A stretch of DNA of 37,873 bases from an uncultured Campylobacter sp. (GTDB lineage: Bacteria; Campylobacterota; Campylobacteria; Campylobacterales; Campylobacteraceae). Of this stretch, positions 24,198-32,000 are shown piece by piece. The stretch lies in contig NZ_CALIMW010000251.1 in NCBI RefSeq assembly GCF_938045405.1, forward strand, positions 1 through 37,873, read 5' to 3'. Both the position numbers and the translations under genes were made by a program. Each line of letters starts with the position of its first letter. Within the stretch, counting starts at the first letter, position 1. A model generated the notes under the pieces. It ran no database searches. It was not told where the DNA came from and saw only the letters and a list, made by a program, of their open reading frames with translations.

Positions 24198-24432
24198 AAA
24201 TTTATTCGCAAATTTGCGGTTTTTCAAATTTCATTTTATTGAAATTCCCGCTCTTTGAAAATTTAGCCCAAAAGCGCCGACATGAGCCTGTGCAAACGCT
24301 AGCCGAAGCTACGCTTTAAAATTCGCTTTTTGAAATTTCATCTCGTCAAAATTTCGTCTCGTTAAAATTTTGCGCTTTTGAAATTTACTCAGCCAAAACT
24401 CCGCTTTTTTAAAATTTACCTCACTAAAATTT
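24198..24432. repeat. Noncoding RAATTY array, about 16-bp period
   Basis: AAATTT or AAATTC occurs at 24198, 24210, 24226, 24242, 24259, 24319, 24333, 24349, 24365, 24381, 24412 and 24427. Steps are mostly 14-17 bp, with a degenerate AAACTC filling the gap at 24396. The sequences between are T- and C-rich and only loosely alike (for example CATCTCGTCA, CGTCTCGTTA, TGCGCTTTTG). It lies just upstream of gpsA. Confidence 0.85.
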
Positions 24433-24802
24433 CATACTTTTAAGGTTTTGCTCTTCCGTCAAAAACACTTTCACAAAAGGCGCGGCAGTGAACGAATGAG
24501 GATTTTGAAACTCCATTATACGTTTTAAATTTCACTCACGTATCGCCAAGGCAAATCAAATTTTTAAAAATTTTATTCAGACGCTTAAGTGCAAATTGCG
24601 CTTTTAAATCCGCTTAAATTTATCAAGGCGTGCTTTGGACCTAGATGATCTGCGGTCGCTCGCCACGTTATCGTTTGGCGCAAGGTTTGGGGCACGCGCA
24701 TCCGACGCAGCGATTGATCAAATTTAGCCTACACATCGACTCGCCACTCAAATTCGACCCTGCGTATTCGATCCTATCCGCGCACCCGAGTTGCCGTTTT
24801 TG
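24433..24802. other. Gap upstream of gpsA, nothing recognised
   Basis: About 370 bp between the RAATTY array and a doubtful open frame. The plus-strand frame at 24645-24872 has no family resemblance and no ribosome-binding site. No RNA gene or clear hairpin was seen. Confidence 0.4.
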
Positions 24803-25126
24803 CTACCTCAGGCAGAGTAATTTTACGCATTCCCTGCAAGCTTTGCCGCGCTTTGACGGTAGCCGTGAGTAAAATTTTTTTAACGGGTGCCTTCTTAAAC
24901 CCCTCCGTCGCAGACCGACACTTGATACAAACGGCCCGCACGAGAAAAAAACGAACTCAAAAGAACAAAACGTGCGCGAGGAGAGCGGGTAGCCGCCGAG
25001 ATCGCACCGAATGAAATATAACACGCAAAAGCCCTCGTCATTGGCGCCTGAAAGCTTTAGCTCGAAGCAAAACGCTGCGAGCAGATTTAAAATTTTATCC
25101 CTAAGAGCTTCATCTATCGCATGCAT
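24803..25126 (-). CDS. Hypothetical protein, doubtful (107 aa)
   Basis: Starts at an ATG 47 bases behind the gatB stop. The first 50 residues, opening MHAIDEALRDKILNLLAAFC, look like normal protein with an amphipathic helix and a beta-rich stretch; the rest is basic and Cys-rich and looks like read-through into noncoding sequence. The ribosome-binding site is poor (AAGG eight or more bases away). It may be a decayed gene. No family recognised. Confidence 0.3.
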   Translation of the reverse strand: MHAIDEALRDKILNLLAAFCFELKLSGANDEGFCVLYFIRCDLGGYPLSSRTFCSFEFVFFSCGPFVSSVGLRRRGLRRHPLKKFYSRLPSKRGKACRECVKLLCLR

Positions 25127-25173
25127 CGCGCCCCGCCTTTAATTCGCCTTTTGCCGCCGCAAAAGCTGCGAAA

Positions 25174-26595
25174 TCAGCCCAGCTTCTGTTTCAGAAGCTC
25201 GTTCACCTTCGCAGGATTAAATGCGCCCTTGCCCTCTTTCATCACTTGACCTACGAAGAAGCCGAACAGCTTGTCTTTGCCGCCGCGGTAGTCTGCAACC
25301 TTGTCCTCGTTCGCGCTCATCACGCGCGCTATGATCTCCAAAATCGCGCCGTCGTCGCTTACCTGCCTCAAGCCTAGCTTGTCGATGACTGAGCTTACCG
25401 CCTCGTCGTTCTCCATTAGATAATCAAGCACCTCTTTGGCGGCCTTTTGAGACACTGCGCCGCCTTCGATCGCGCTTAAAAGCTCGTTCATCTTCGCGCT
25501 GTTTACGGGCGAATCCTCAATCGTAACGCCGTTTTTGAGCCTGCCCGCAAGCTCGACGGTAAGCCAGCTGACGCAGAGTTTGGGCTCGTGCCCCGCCGCG
25601 ATCAGATCCTCAAAAAATCGCGCGTTTTCGTAGGTCGAGATTATGATCTCGGCGTCTTTTTCTTTAACGCCCAGTTCGCGGACGTAGCGTGCTTTTTTCT
25701 GATCCGGCAGCTCGGGGATCTGCTGCGCAGCAGCCAGCATCTCGTCATCCACGATCACGGTTAGCAGGTCGGGATCTGGGAAATAGCGATACTCGGCGCT
25801 GTCTTCTTTACTACGCATCGGTTTGGTGATAAACTTAGCGGTGTCGAAAAGGCGGGTTTCTTGCACGACCTCTTGATCATATTTGCCGTCCTGCCACGCT
25901 TCGATCTGACGCTCAATCTCGAACTCGATCGCCTTTTGGATAAATTTAAAGGAGTTTAAATTTTTAATCTCCACGCGCGTGTAGAGCTTTTGCTCGCCTT
26001 GCGGACGGATGCTGACGTTTACGTCGCAGCGAAACGACCCTTCCTGCATATTCGCGTCGCTGATATTTAAAAAGCGCAAAATGCTGTGGAGTTTTTTTAG
26101 ATACGCGACCGCCTCGTCCGCAGAGCGCATATCCGGCTCGCTTACGATCTCCAAAAGCGGCGTGCCGGCGCGGTTTAGATCGACGAGGCTACGCGAGCTT
26201 TCGTGATTATTTTTGCCCGCGTCCTCCTCCAGGTGCGCGCGCGTGATGCCGATGCGCTTGCTCTGTCCGTCCGCAGCTATAAAAAGCTCGCCGTGCTCGA
26301 CGATCGGGATCGTCCACTGCGAAATTTGATACGCCTTGGGAAGGTCGGGATAGAAGTAGTTTTTGCGGTCAAATACCGACTTGCGATTGATCGTCGCATT
26401 GACGGCGGTACCGAAGCTGATGGCTTTTTTAACCGCCTCCTCGTTTAGCACGGGAAGAGCGCCGGGAAGCGCCAAGCAGGTCGGGCAGACGTGCGAATTC
26501 GCCTCATCGCCGAAGCTCGTGGGGCAGGAGCAGAAAATTTTGGTTTTGGTATTTAGCTGGCAGTGTACCTCCAGGCCGATCACGGTTTCAAACAT
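25174..26595 (-). CDS. gatB: Aspartyl/glutamyl-tRNA amidotransferase subunit B
   Basis: 473 aa, normal length. With GatA and GatC it converts Glu-tRNA-Gln (and Asp-tRNA-Asn) to the amide, needed because Campylobacter lacks glutaminyl-tRNA synthetase. Signature start ETVIGLEVHCQLNTKTKIFC; zinc ligands C22, C24, C37 and C40 (FCSCP and VCPTC); the FDRKNYFYPDLPKAYQISQ block and the RCDVNVSIR motif. The C-terminal YqeY-like tail ends GAFNPAKVNELLKQKL. gatA and gatC are not adjacent. Confidence 0.98.
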   Translation of the reverse strand: MFETVIGLEVHCQLNTKTKIFCSCPTSFGDEANSHVCPTCLALPGALPVLNEEAVKKAISFGTAVNATINRKSVFDRKNYFYPDLPKAYQISQWTIPIVEHGELFIAADGQSKRIGITRAHLEEDAGKNNHESSRSLVDLNRAGTPLLEIVSEPDMRSADEAVAYLKKLHSILRFLNISDANMQEGSFRCDVNVSIRPQGEQKLYTRVEIKNLNSFKFIQKAIEFEIERQIEAWQDGKYDQEVVQETRLFDTAKFITKPMRSKEDSAEYRYFPDPDLLTVIVDDEMLAAAQQIPELPDQKKARYVRELGVKEKDAEIIISTYENARFFEDLIAAGHEPKLCVSWLTVELAGRLKNGVTIEDSPVNSAKMNELLSAIEGGAVSQKAAKEVLDYLMENDEAVSSVIDKLGLRQVSDDGAILEIIARVMSANEDKVADYRGGKDKLFGFFVGQVMKEGKGAFNPAKVNELLKQKLG

Positions 26596-26708
26596 AAACT
26601 TAACCTTTTAGAATAAAAATTTCGCGTAATTTTACAATTTTTTGCTTTAATACTCGCTTGCAGCGGCGCGCGGCGCGGCTAAATTTTAAAATTTAATCGG
26701 ATAGATTT

Positions 26709-26933
26709 CTATTCGCCGCCGCTAAGGAGCTTTTCTTTAAGGTCGAAAACATCGACCATCAAGCAGGTGATGATGACGCATATCACGCCCGGCGCGGTGC
26801 AGATGAAGAGGAATTTTAACCCCAAAAAATAAAATGACGGATAGGCAAAAAAGACGAATGCGCCGACGAAGATCAATCCGAACGACGCACCCACGAGGAA
26901 GTATAAGAAATTTCGCTTAAAATTAATGCTCAT
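26709..26933 (-). CDS. Small two-helix membrane protein behind atpB (Cj1203c-like)
   Basis: 74 aa with two hydrophobic segments, FLYFLVGASFGLIFVGAFVF and LKFLFICTAPGVICVIITCL, and short charged ends. The ATG overlaps the atpB stop by 11 bases, so its translation depends on atpB. A small integral membrane protein follows atpB in C. jejuni as well (Cj1203c). Function unknown; a role in F0 assembly is a guess from position. Confidence 0.8.
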   Translation of the reverse strand: MSINFKRNFLYFLVGASFGLIFVGAFVFFAYPSFYFLGLKFLFICTAPGVICVIITCLMVDVFDLKEKLLSGGE

Positions 26934-27603
26934 CGACGATCACGGCGCCCGCTAGATAAACGTAGCTTAAAACCATGAAAATGAAAGTCTGCAAAATCGC
27001 CATAAAAGTAAGCAGCGCAAACGGCACCATCGGCACTAGCGCAGGAGCCAGAGTAAGCATAACGAGCAGGAAGGTATCGTCGCCTTTGATGTTTCCGAAA
27101 AGTCGGAACGAAAGCGATACGACGCGCGAAAAATGCGAGACGATCTCTATGACGAACATAAACGGCGCTAGGATTTTCACCGGGCCCATAAAGTGCTTTA
27201 GGTAGTTGATCACGCCGTGCTCGCGAACGCCCTCAAAATGGTAATACAACCAAACGCAAAGCGTAAGCGAAAGGGTTAAATTTAAACTCGCGCTCGGCGA
27301 CTCAAAGCCCGGCACCAAGCCGATAACGTTACTAAAAAATATCACAAATCCCAATGTTGCGATTAGCGGAAGATATTTTTTGGCTTGTTCCTCGCTGCCC
27401 ATAGCGTCCTTACCGATCGTTAGTACGCCGCTTAGGTAGGCTTCGGCGATGTTTTGCATGCCGTGTGGTACAAGCTGAAGCGAGCGAGTGGAGCAAAGCG
27501 CGACGGCTACGATGATAGCGACGACCAAAAAGAAGTAAAAAAGGTAGATAAAAGTGTGGTCGTAAGAAATTAAACCGCCGAAAAGAAAGATGTCTTTTAG
27601 CAT
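26923..27603 (-). CDS. atpB: ATP synthase F0 subunit a
   Basis: 226 aa, about six membrane helices. Forms the proton half-channels against the c-ring. The essential Arg is in helix 4 in SLSFRLFGNIKGDD, and the last helices include LLTFMAILQTFIFMVLSYVYL. Start ATG at 27603 has AAGG six bases upstream. Separate from the rest of the ATP synthase genes, as is usual in Campylobacterota. Divergent from hrcA. Confidence 0.97.
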   Translation of the reverse strand: MLKDIFLFGGLISYDHTFIYLFYFFLVVAIIVAVALCSTRSLQLVPHGMQNIAEAYLSGVLTIGKDAMGSEEQAKKYLPLIATLGFVIFFSNVIGLVPGFESPSASLNLTLSLTLCVWLYYHFEGVREHGVINYLKHFMGPVKILAPFMFVIEIVSHFSRVVSLSFRLFGNIKGDDTFLLVMLTLAPALVPMVPFALLTFMAILQTFIFMVLSYVYLAGAVIVDEH

Positions 27604-27978
27604 AAAAACCCTTGATCGTTGAAATTTGAGGCGTATTTTACACTTCTATTCGTTAAAGTATATTTAAATTTGCGCCAGCGAGTAAAATTTTGAGCTTTGC
27701 GAGTTCTCACACTGCTTTGCTTGCCTAGCACTTTCGTCTAGCTTGCGCACCATTTATGCGGGAATTTTGCGTTTTTTTGGCATTTAGCTCCATATTTACA
27801 GCAAATGACAAAATTTTTGCTAGTAAGCACGAAATTTGCGGCTACACTGCCAATTCACTATTTTTGCAAAAATAGAATTTATCTAGCATACAACGAAGCC
27901 CTAAACCGGTTGCGTGGTAAAATTTACGTTTACGAATACGAAAAATACAATAAAATTCTACCGCGACGGCGCCGTGGC
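27604..27978. other. atpB/hrcA divergent gap, left part
   Basis: 375 bp with no supported gene; expected to hold the atpB promoter (a TAAAAT-like box lies near 27635 on minus). AAATTT-type hexamers recur every 30-60 bp. It leads into a perfect 9-bp tandem repeat. Confidence 0.5.
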
Positions 27979-28038
27979 GAATTCCAAGAATTCCAAGAAT
28001 TCCAAGAATTCCAAGAATTCCAAGAATTCCAAGAATTA
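27979..28038. repeat. Perfect 9-bp tandem repeat GAATTCCAA
   Basis: Six perfect copies of GAATTCCAA start at 27979, 27988, 27997, 28006, 28015 and 28024, followed by GAATTA. Each unit contains an EcoRI-type palindrome GAATTC, a member of RAATTY. It lies about 90 bp upstream of the hrcA promoter. Copy number is likely to vary by slippage. Confidence 0.97.
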
Positions 28039-28120
28039 CGCTCACCTCAAAAAAATCATAGTTAAAATTTAGCAAACTCAGGACCCGATTGCTAAAATTT
28101 TATAAAATTTATATAAAAAC

Positions 28121-28141
28121 CTTGACATATTGCCACTCAAT
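28121..28141 (+). promoter_or_regulatory. HAIR-like HspR operator overlapping the -35 box
   Basis: CTTGACA-N7-ACTCAAT fits the HspR inverted repeat CTTGAGT-N7-ACTCAAG at 5 of 7 and 6 of 7 positions. It covers the -35 hexamer of the heat-shock operon, so bound HspR would block RNA polymerase. Confidence 0.65.
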
Positions 28142-28151
28142 GTTGTATAAT
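28122..28151 (+). promoter_or_regulatory. Sigma-70 promoter of hrcA-grpE-dnaK
   Basis: TTGACA (28122-28127) and TATAAT (28146-28151) with an 18-bp spacer. Both hexamers are perfect, which is unusual for Campylobacter, whose promoters seldom have a -35 box. It drives the heat-shock operon. Confidence 0.85.
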
Positions 28152-28152
28152 A

Positions 28153-28179
28153 CTGGCAATCTTACCGAAAGAGTGCTAA
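28153..28179 (+). promoter_or_regulatory. CIRCE-like HrcA operator
   Basis: CTGGCAATC-N9-GAGTGCTAA. The right arm is the exact CIRCE half-site; the left arm keeps 6 of 9 bases of TTAGCACTC. It lies just after the -10 box, over the transcription start and the beginning of hrcA, the usual place for autoregulation by HrcA. Confidence 0.85.
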
Positions 28180-28181
28180 AA

Positions 28182-28970
28182 GTGAAAACGAATAAACGTG
28201 ATATGATCCTGGAATCCATCATTTCCGCCTATCTCGATAGCAACACCCCGATCGGATCTTCCGAGCTGGGTGAGCGTATGGGCGTAGCAATGTCCGCGTC
28301 TAGCATTCGAATTTATTTTAAGCGCTTAAGCGACGAGGGGGCTTTGACGCAGCTTCATGTAAGCGGTGGTAGAATTCCGACGGTTGCGACGATGCAGGAT
28401 TACTGGCGCGCTAGACTTAGCTTCGACGATGAGTTAAAAATAGATGATGCTCGCGAGCTAGAAGCGGTGCTTGAGGATTTTGAAATTTACTGTATGATTT
28501 TCAACGCCGAAAATGAAGCCCTAAGCGAAGTCATCAATCACGATGATCGTTTCATAATCCTTGCATTTAGAACGGACGAGATTATCTTAAAATACGATTT
28601 TAGAGTTTTTAAATTCCTATCAAATTTAATAGGAATTTCACTCGGAGATTTGGAGCTAGCTTCGATGCAGATTGGTCTGCGCGAGCTTAGCACCAAGATC
28701 AGGGAGCTAAAAAATTCTAAAATCGAATTTCTTTGTAACGAGGTCGTGGCGTATAAAATTTTCAAAGACGAGCGGTTTAAAATTTTACTCAACCCCTCGA
28801 TCGCCGTAAATTTTACTAAGAATTTGATCTTCGCGCCCTACTTCGAGCACGGATTTATGGGGATCAAACGCCCCGTAAAATTCGAAGGCGAGGACGCTAC
28901 GATGATCTGCGCAGGCAGCGTTTACGAGAATTACGAGAAATTTTTTAACTACGCTAAAGGAGTAGCATGA
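28182..28970 (+). CDS. hrcA: Heat-inducible transcription repressor HrcA
   Basis: 262 aa with the GTG at 28182 as start; this gives VKTNKRDMILESIISAYLDS, matching the N-terminal winged helix of HrcA (GSSELGERMGVAMSASSIR is the recognition region). GTG at 28173 is another candidate. The frame is open further upstream, but that would run through the promoter and operator. The sensor domain follows, with a C-terminal LIFAPYFEHGFMGIKRPVKF. It represses this operon through the CIRCE-like site at 28153-28179. The stop overlaps the grpE ATG as ATGA. Confidence 0.95.
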   Translation: MKTNKRDMILESIISAYLDSNTPIGSSELGERMGVAMSASSIRIYFKRLSDEGALTQLHVSGGRIPTVATMQDYWRARLSFDDELKIDDARELEAVLEDFEIYCMIFNAENEALSEVINHDDRFIILAFRTDEIILKYDFRVFKFLSNLIGISLGDLELASMQIGLRELSTKIRELKNSKIEFLCNEVVAYKIFKDERFKILLNPSIAVNFTKNLIFAPYFEHGFMGIKRPVKFEGEDATMICAGSVYENYEKFFNYAKGVA

Positions 28971-29542
28971 GCCATAAATTTAAAGAGCACGGCGATAAAA
29001 ATGCAGCGTGCGATAGCGAGGAAAAAGAGGTTTGCGAACAGTGCGCGTCAGAGGTGAGCGAGCCGCAAGAGGCGCAGACATGCGACGATACCGACGCGCA
29101 GATACAAAAGCTTCAAAACGAGCTGAGTGAGATCACTGATAAATTTTACCGCGCCAATGCGGATTTTGAAAATCTCAAAAAACGTTTGGAAAAAGAAAAA
29201 GATAGCGCTGTTGCTTACGCTAGCGAGAGCTTTGCGAAGGATCTGCTGCCGATAATCGACGCGCTTGAGGAAGCCGCCAAAATTGATGTGGAAGGCAATG
29301 AGCTTGCAGATAAAATTGAGGTCGGCGTAAAACAATGTCTAAGCCTTTTTACAAAGACTTTTGAAAAATACGGTATCGTTCCGATAGCGACGGATGCGGG
29401 ATTCGATCCTAGCGTGCATAACGCCATCTCGATGATTGAAGCCGAAGGCGCTAAAAAAGGCGATATCGTTCAAGTATATCAAAAAGGCTATATGTATAAG
29501 CAGCGCGTTTTGCGCGCCGCTATGGTAGTGGTGGCGAAATAA
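28967..29542 (+). CDS. grpE: Nucleotide exchange factor GrpE
   Basis: 191 aa. Co-chaperone that releases ADP from DnaK. An acidic N-terminal tail, then a long coiled coil (about residues 43-85, with FYRANADFENLKKRLEKE), a helical bundle SFAKDLLPIIDALEEA, and the beta-wing ending KKGDIVQVYQKGYMYKQRVL-type motif. Start ATG overlaps the hrcA stop by four bases, with AAAGGAG in front, so the two are coupled; 44 bp separate it from dnaK. Confidence 0.97.
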   Translation: MSHKFKEHGDKNAACDSEEKEVCEQCASEVSEPQEAQTCDDTDAQIQKLQNELSEITDKFYRANADFENLKKRLEKEKDSAVAYASESFAKDLLPIIDALEEAAKIDVEGNELADKIEVGVKQCLSLFTKTFEKYGIVPIATDAGFDPSVHNAISMIEAEGAKKGDIVQVYQKGYMYKQRVLRAAMVVVAK

Positions 29543-29586
29543 TCACCCAAATTTTAAAATTTTAAATTCAATACAAAGGATAACAA

Positions 29587-31473
29587 ATGGCAAAAGTCAT
29601 AGGCATTGACCTAGGAACAACAAACTCGTGCGTAAGCATATTCGAGCGCGGCGAGAGCAAGATCATACCGAATAAAGAGGGTAAAAACACCACTCCGTCG
29701 GTAGTCGCTTTCACCGACAAAGGCGAGGTTTTAGTAGGCGACAGCGCCAAGCGCCAAGCAGTCACTAACCCCGAAAAGACGATCTACTCGATCAAACGCA
29801 TCATGGGTCTTATGATGAATGAAAAAAATGCGCAGGAGGCCAAAAAGCGCCTACCGTATAAGATTATCGACCGAAATGGCGCGTGCGCGGTAGAGATCGC
29901 AGGCAAGGTTTATACGCCGCAAGAAATTTCAGCCAAGGTGCTAATCAAGCTAAAAGAGGATGCTGAGGCGTTTTTGGGCGAGCCGGTTGTCGATGCGGTC
30001 ATTACTGTGCCTGCGTATTTCAACGACAGCCAAAGAAAAGCTACAAAAGAAGCAGGAACAATCGCGGGCCTAAATGTGCTTCGCATCATTAACGAGCCTA
30101 CCGCAGCGGCGCTTGCGTATGGGCTGGATAAAAAAGAATCTGAAAAGATCGTCGTTTACGATCTGGGCGGCGGTACATTCGACGTAACCGTGCTAGAAAC
30201 CGGCGATAGCGTCGTAGAAGTTTTAGCTACCGGCGGTAATGCATTTTTGGGCGGCGATGATTTCGATAACAAGCTGATCGACTTTTTAACCTCGGAATTT
30301 CAATCTGAAACAGGTATCGACTTGCGCGGCGATGTCATGGCTATGCAGCGCCTAAAAGAGGCTGCGGAAAACGCCAAAAAAGAGCTAAGCAGCGCGATGG
30401 AAACGACGGTAAATTTACCTTTCATCACTGCTGATGCTACAGGTCCAAAGCACCTGATGAAAACTATCACTAGAGCTAAATTTGAAAGTATGATCGATTC
30501 TTTGGTAGATGAGACCATAAGCACGCTTAAAAAGGTCGTAAGCGATGCAGGTCTTAGCATGAACGACATAAAAGAAGTCGTCATGGTGGGCGGCTCGACG
30601 CGCGTGCCACTCGTGCAAGAGGAGGTCAAAAAGGCTTTCGGCAAGGAGCTAAATAAGAGCGTAAACCCTGATGAAGTCGTAGCAATCGGCGCGGCTATCC
30701 AAGGCGCGGTCATCAAAGGCGACGTAAAAGACGTGCTGCTACTCGACGTCACTCCGCTAAGTCTCGGCATCGAAACCTTGGGTGGCGTGATGACCAAGAT
30801 CATCGAGAAGGGAACTACGATACCTACGAAAAAATCTCAAACCTTCTCGACAGCAGAGGATAATCAAAGCGCAGTTACGATCAACGTCTTGCAGGGCGAG
30901 CGCGAGTTTGCGAAAGACAACAAATCGTTAGGAAATTTCAATCTTGAAGGTATCATGCCCGCTCCTCGCGGTGTACCGCAGATCGAGGTGGAATTTAACA
31001 TCGATGCGAACGGAATTTTAACCGTTTCAGCAAAAGACAAGGCTACCGGCAAGGCAACCGATATCCGCATCACCGGCTCAAGCGGCTTAAGCGATGCCGA
31101 GATCGATAAGATGGTAAAGGACGCCGAGCTTCACAAAGAGGAAGACAACAAGCGCAAAGAAACCGTTGAGGCCCGCAACCAAGCCGATAGCATCGCACAT
31201 CAAACCGAAAAGAGCCTAAGCGAGATGGGCGAGAAGGTACCGGGCGATCTACGCGCTAAGATCGAGAGCGCGCTAAACGATCTAAAAGCCGTGCTAAAGG
31301 ATGAAAACGCGAGCAAGGAAGCGATAAACTCCAAAGTAGAAGCCCTAAGCAAGGTCGCCGAGGATCTATACAAGGCTGCCAGCGCAAATCAGGGCGCGCA
31401 AGGCGGATCGCAAAGCTCCGGCTCAAACGGCGGTAAAAAAGACGATGACGTCATTGACGCCGAAGTCGAATAA
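29587..31473 (+). CDS. dnaK: Chaperone DnaK (Hsp70)
   Basis: 628 aa. ATPase domain with phosphate loops IGIDLGTTNSCV and VYDLGGGTFDVTVLE, the adenosine motif VVMVGGSTRVPLVQ; linker DVLLLDVTPLSLGIET; substrate-binding beta domain (NVLQGEREFAKDNKSLG) and helical lid; disordered Gly-Ser tail ending DDDVIDAEVE. Clear AAGGA ribosome-binding site. Third gene of the operon hrcA-grpE-dnaK. Two strong hairpin structures follow it. Confidence 0.99.
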   Translation: MAKVIGIDLGTTNSCVSIFERGESKIIPNKEGKNTTPSVVAFTDKGEVLVGDSAKRQAVTNPEKTIYSIKRIMGLMMNEKNAQEAKKRLPYKIIDRNGACAVEIAGKVYTPQEISAKVLIKLKEDAEAFLGEPVVDAVITVPAYFNDSQRKATKEAGTIAGLNVLRIINEPTAAALAYGLDKKESEKIVVYDLGGGTFDVTVLETGDSVVEVLATGGNAFLGGDDFDNKLIDFLTSEFQSETGIDLRGDVMAMQRLKEAAENAKKELSSAMETTVNLPFITADATGPKHLMKTITRAKFESMIDSLVDETISTLKKVVSDAGLSMNDIKEVVMVGGSTRVPLVQEEVKKAFGKELNKSVNPDEVVAIGAAIQGAVIKGDVKDVLLLDVTPLSLGIETLGGVMTKIIEKGTTIPTKKSQTFSTAEDNQSAVTINVLQGEREFAKDNKSLGNFNLEGIMPAPRGVPQIEVEFNIDANGILTVSAKDKATGKATDIRITGSSGLSDAEIDKMVKDAELHKEEDNKRKETVEARNQADSIAHQTEKSLSEMGEKVPGDLRAKIESALNDLKAVLKDENASKEAINSKVEALSKVAEDLYKAASANQGAQGGSQSSGSNGGKKDDDVIDAEVE

Positions 31474-31505
31474 CACCAACGCAAAGTGAAATTTTATAAC
31501 CGCGC

Positions 31506-31576
31506 GCCCGGTAGTTTTGCCTGCGCTTGAAAGGCAATTTTATCAGCGCGTGACAAAGCAGGCTTTGTAACCGGGC
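31506..31576 (+). other. Cloverleaf-like structured element behind dnaK
   Basis: A perfect 7-bp closing stem, GCCCGGT (31506-31512) with ACCGGGC (31570-31576), encloses two hairpins: TTGCCT/AGGCAA (31517-31522 and 31532-31537, 9-base loop) and ACAAAG/CTTTGT (31553-31558 and 31563-31568, 4-base loop). Total 71 bases, about tRNA size, but there is no T-loop consensus and no anticodon arm of proper geometry, so it is not a tRNA. It may stabilise or end the dnaK mRNA. Confidence 0.6.
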
Positions 31577-31596
31577 ATAAAATTTCATAGCTTCAT

Positions 31597-31627
31597 AAGC
31601 TTGGGCGTTTTTCATACGCCCAAGCTT
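31597..31627 (+). terminator. Strong hairpin behind dnaK
   Basis: Perfect 12-bp stem AAGCTTGGGCGT - TTTTCAT - ACGCCCAAGCTT. No T-run follows, so it may be a 3'-end stabiliser rather than a classic Rho-independent terminator. Confidence 0.6.
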
Positions 31628-31943
31628 AACCGCAACTTCAAATTAAATTCCCAACAAACTAAAATTTTGAGTCGCACATAAATACTACTAAATTTTGCTC
31701 TGTATAAATATCGCTAGACATTAGAGCATATATCCAAATGCGATCGAGAAATTTCCCCACACCGATCTCAAATATAGCTGGAATTTTAAACCTATTTCCT
31801 ACAAACGGCACTGCGATAAATTTAAACGTATGGCGAGAAAGTAAAAAATGTATCGTAAAAAGACGCAGTAAAAAACGCCCGCTAAATTTTAGAGGCAAAA
31901 GAGCTAAATTTAAAGGCGCGCAGATTGATTTATGAAAAAGCGA
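31628..31943. other. Gap between dnaK and tupA ends
   Basis: About 315 bp. An open minus-strand frame at 31659-31898 (79 aa) starts with TTG, has no ribosome-binding site and lies behind the tupA terminator; it is not accepted as a gene. Several AAATTT motifs occur. Confidence 0.4.
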
Positions 31944-31975
31944 AAGCCCAAAGGCGACGATTCACCTTTGGGCTT
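31944..31975 (-). terminator. Terminator of tupA
   Basis: Perfect 11-bp stem AAGCCCAAAGG (31944-31954) / CCTTTGGGCTT (31965-31975), 10-base loop; on minus it is followed by a T-rich TTTCGCTTTTTC. It lies 25 bases after the tupA stop. Confidence 0.8.
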
Positions 31976-32000
31976 CAAATTTAGCCTTATTTAGCTAGAG

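Noticed and set aside
27805..28065. 86-aa plus frame and 77-aa minus frame over the GAATTCCAA repeat
   Set aside because: Their E-F-Q and G-I-L runs are just the translated tandem repeat; no ribosome-binding sites.
28089..28181. Upstream extension of hrcA
   Set aside because: It would place the promoter and both operators inside the coding region; GTG at 28182 fits the HrcA N-terminus.
31506..31576. Possible tRNA gene behind dnaK (71 bases, 7-bp closing stem)
   Set aside because: No TTCRA T-loop, no D-arm or anticodon arm of correct size; kept only as a structured element.
31659..31898. 79-aa open frame on minus between dnaK and tupA
   Set aside because: TTG start, no ribosome-binding site, located behind the tupA terminator; composition explained by AT-rich sequence.
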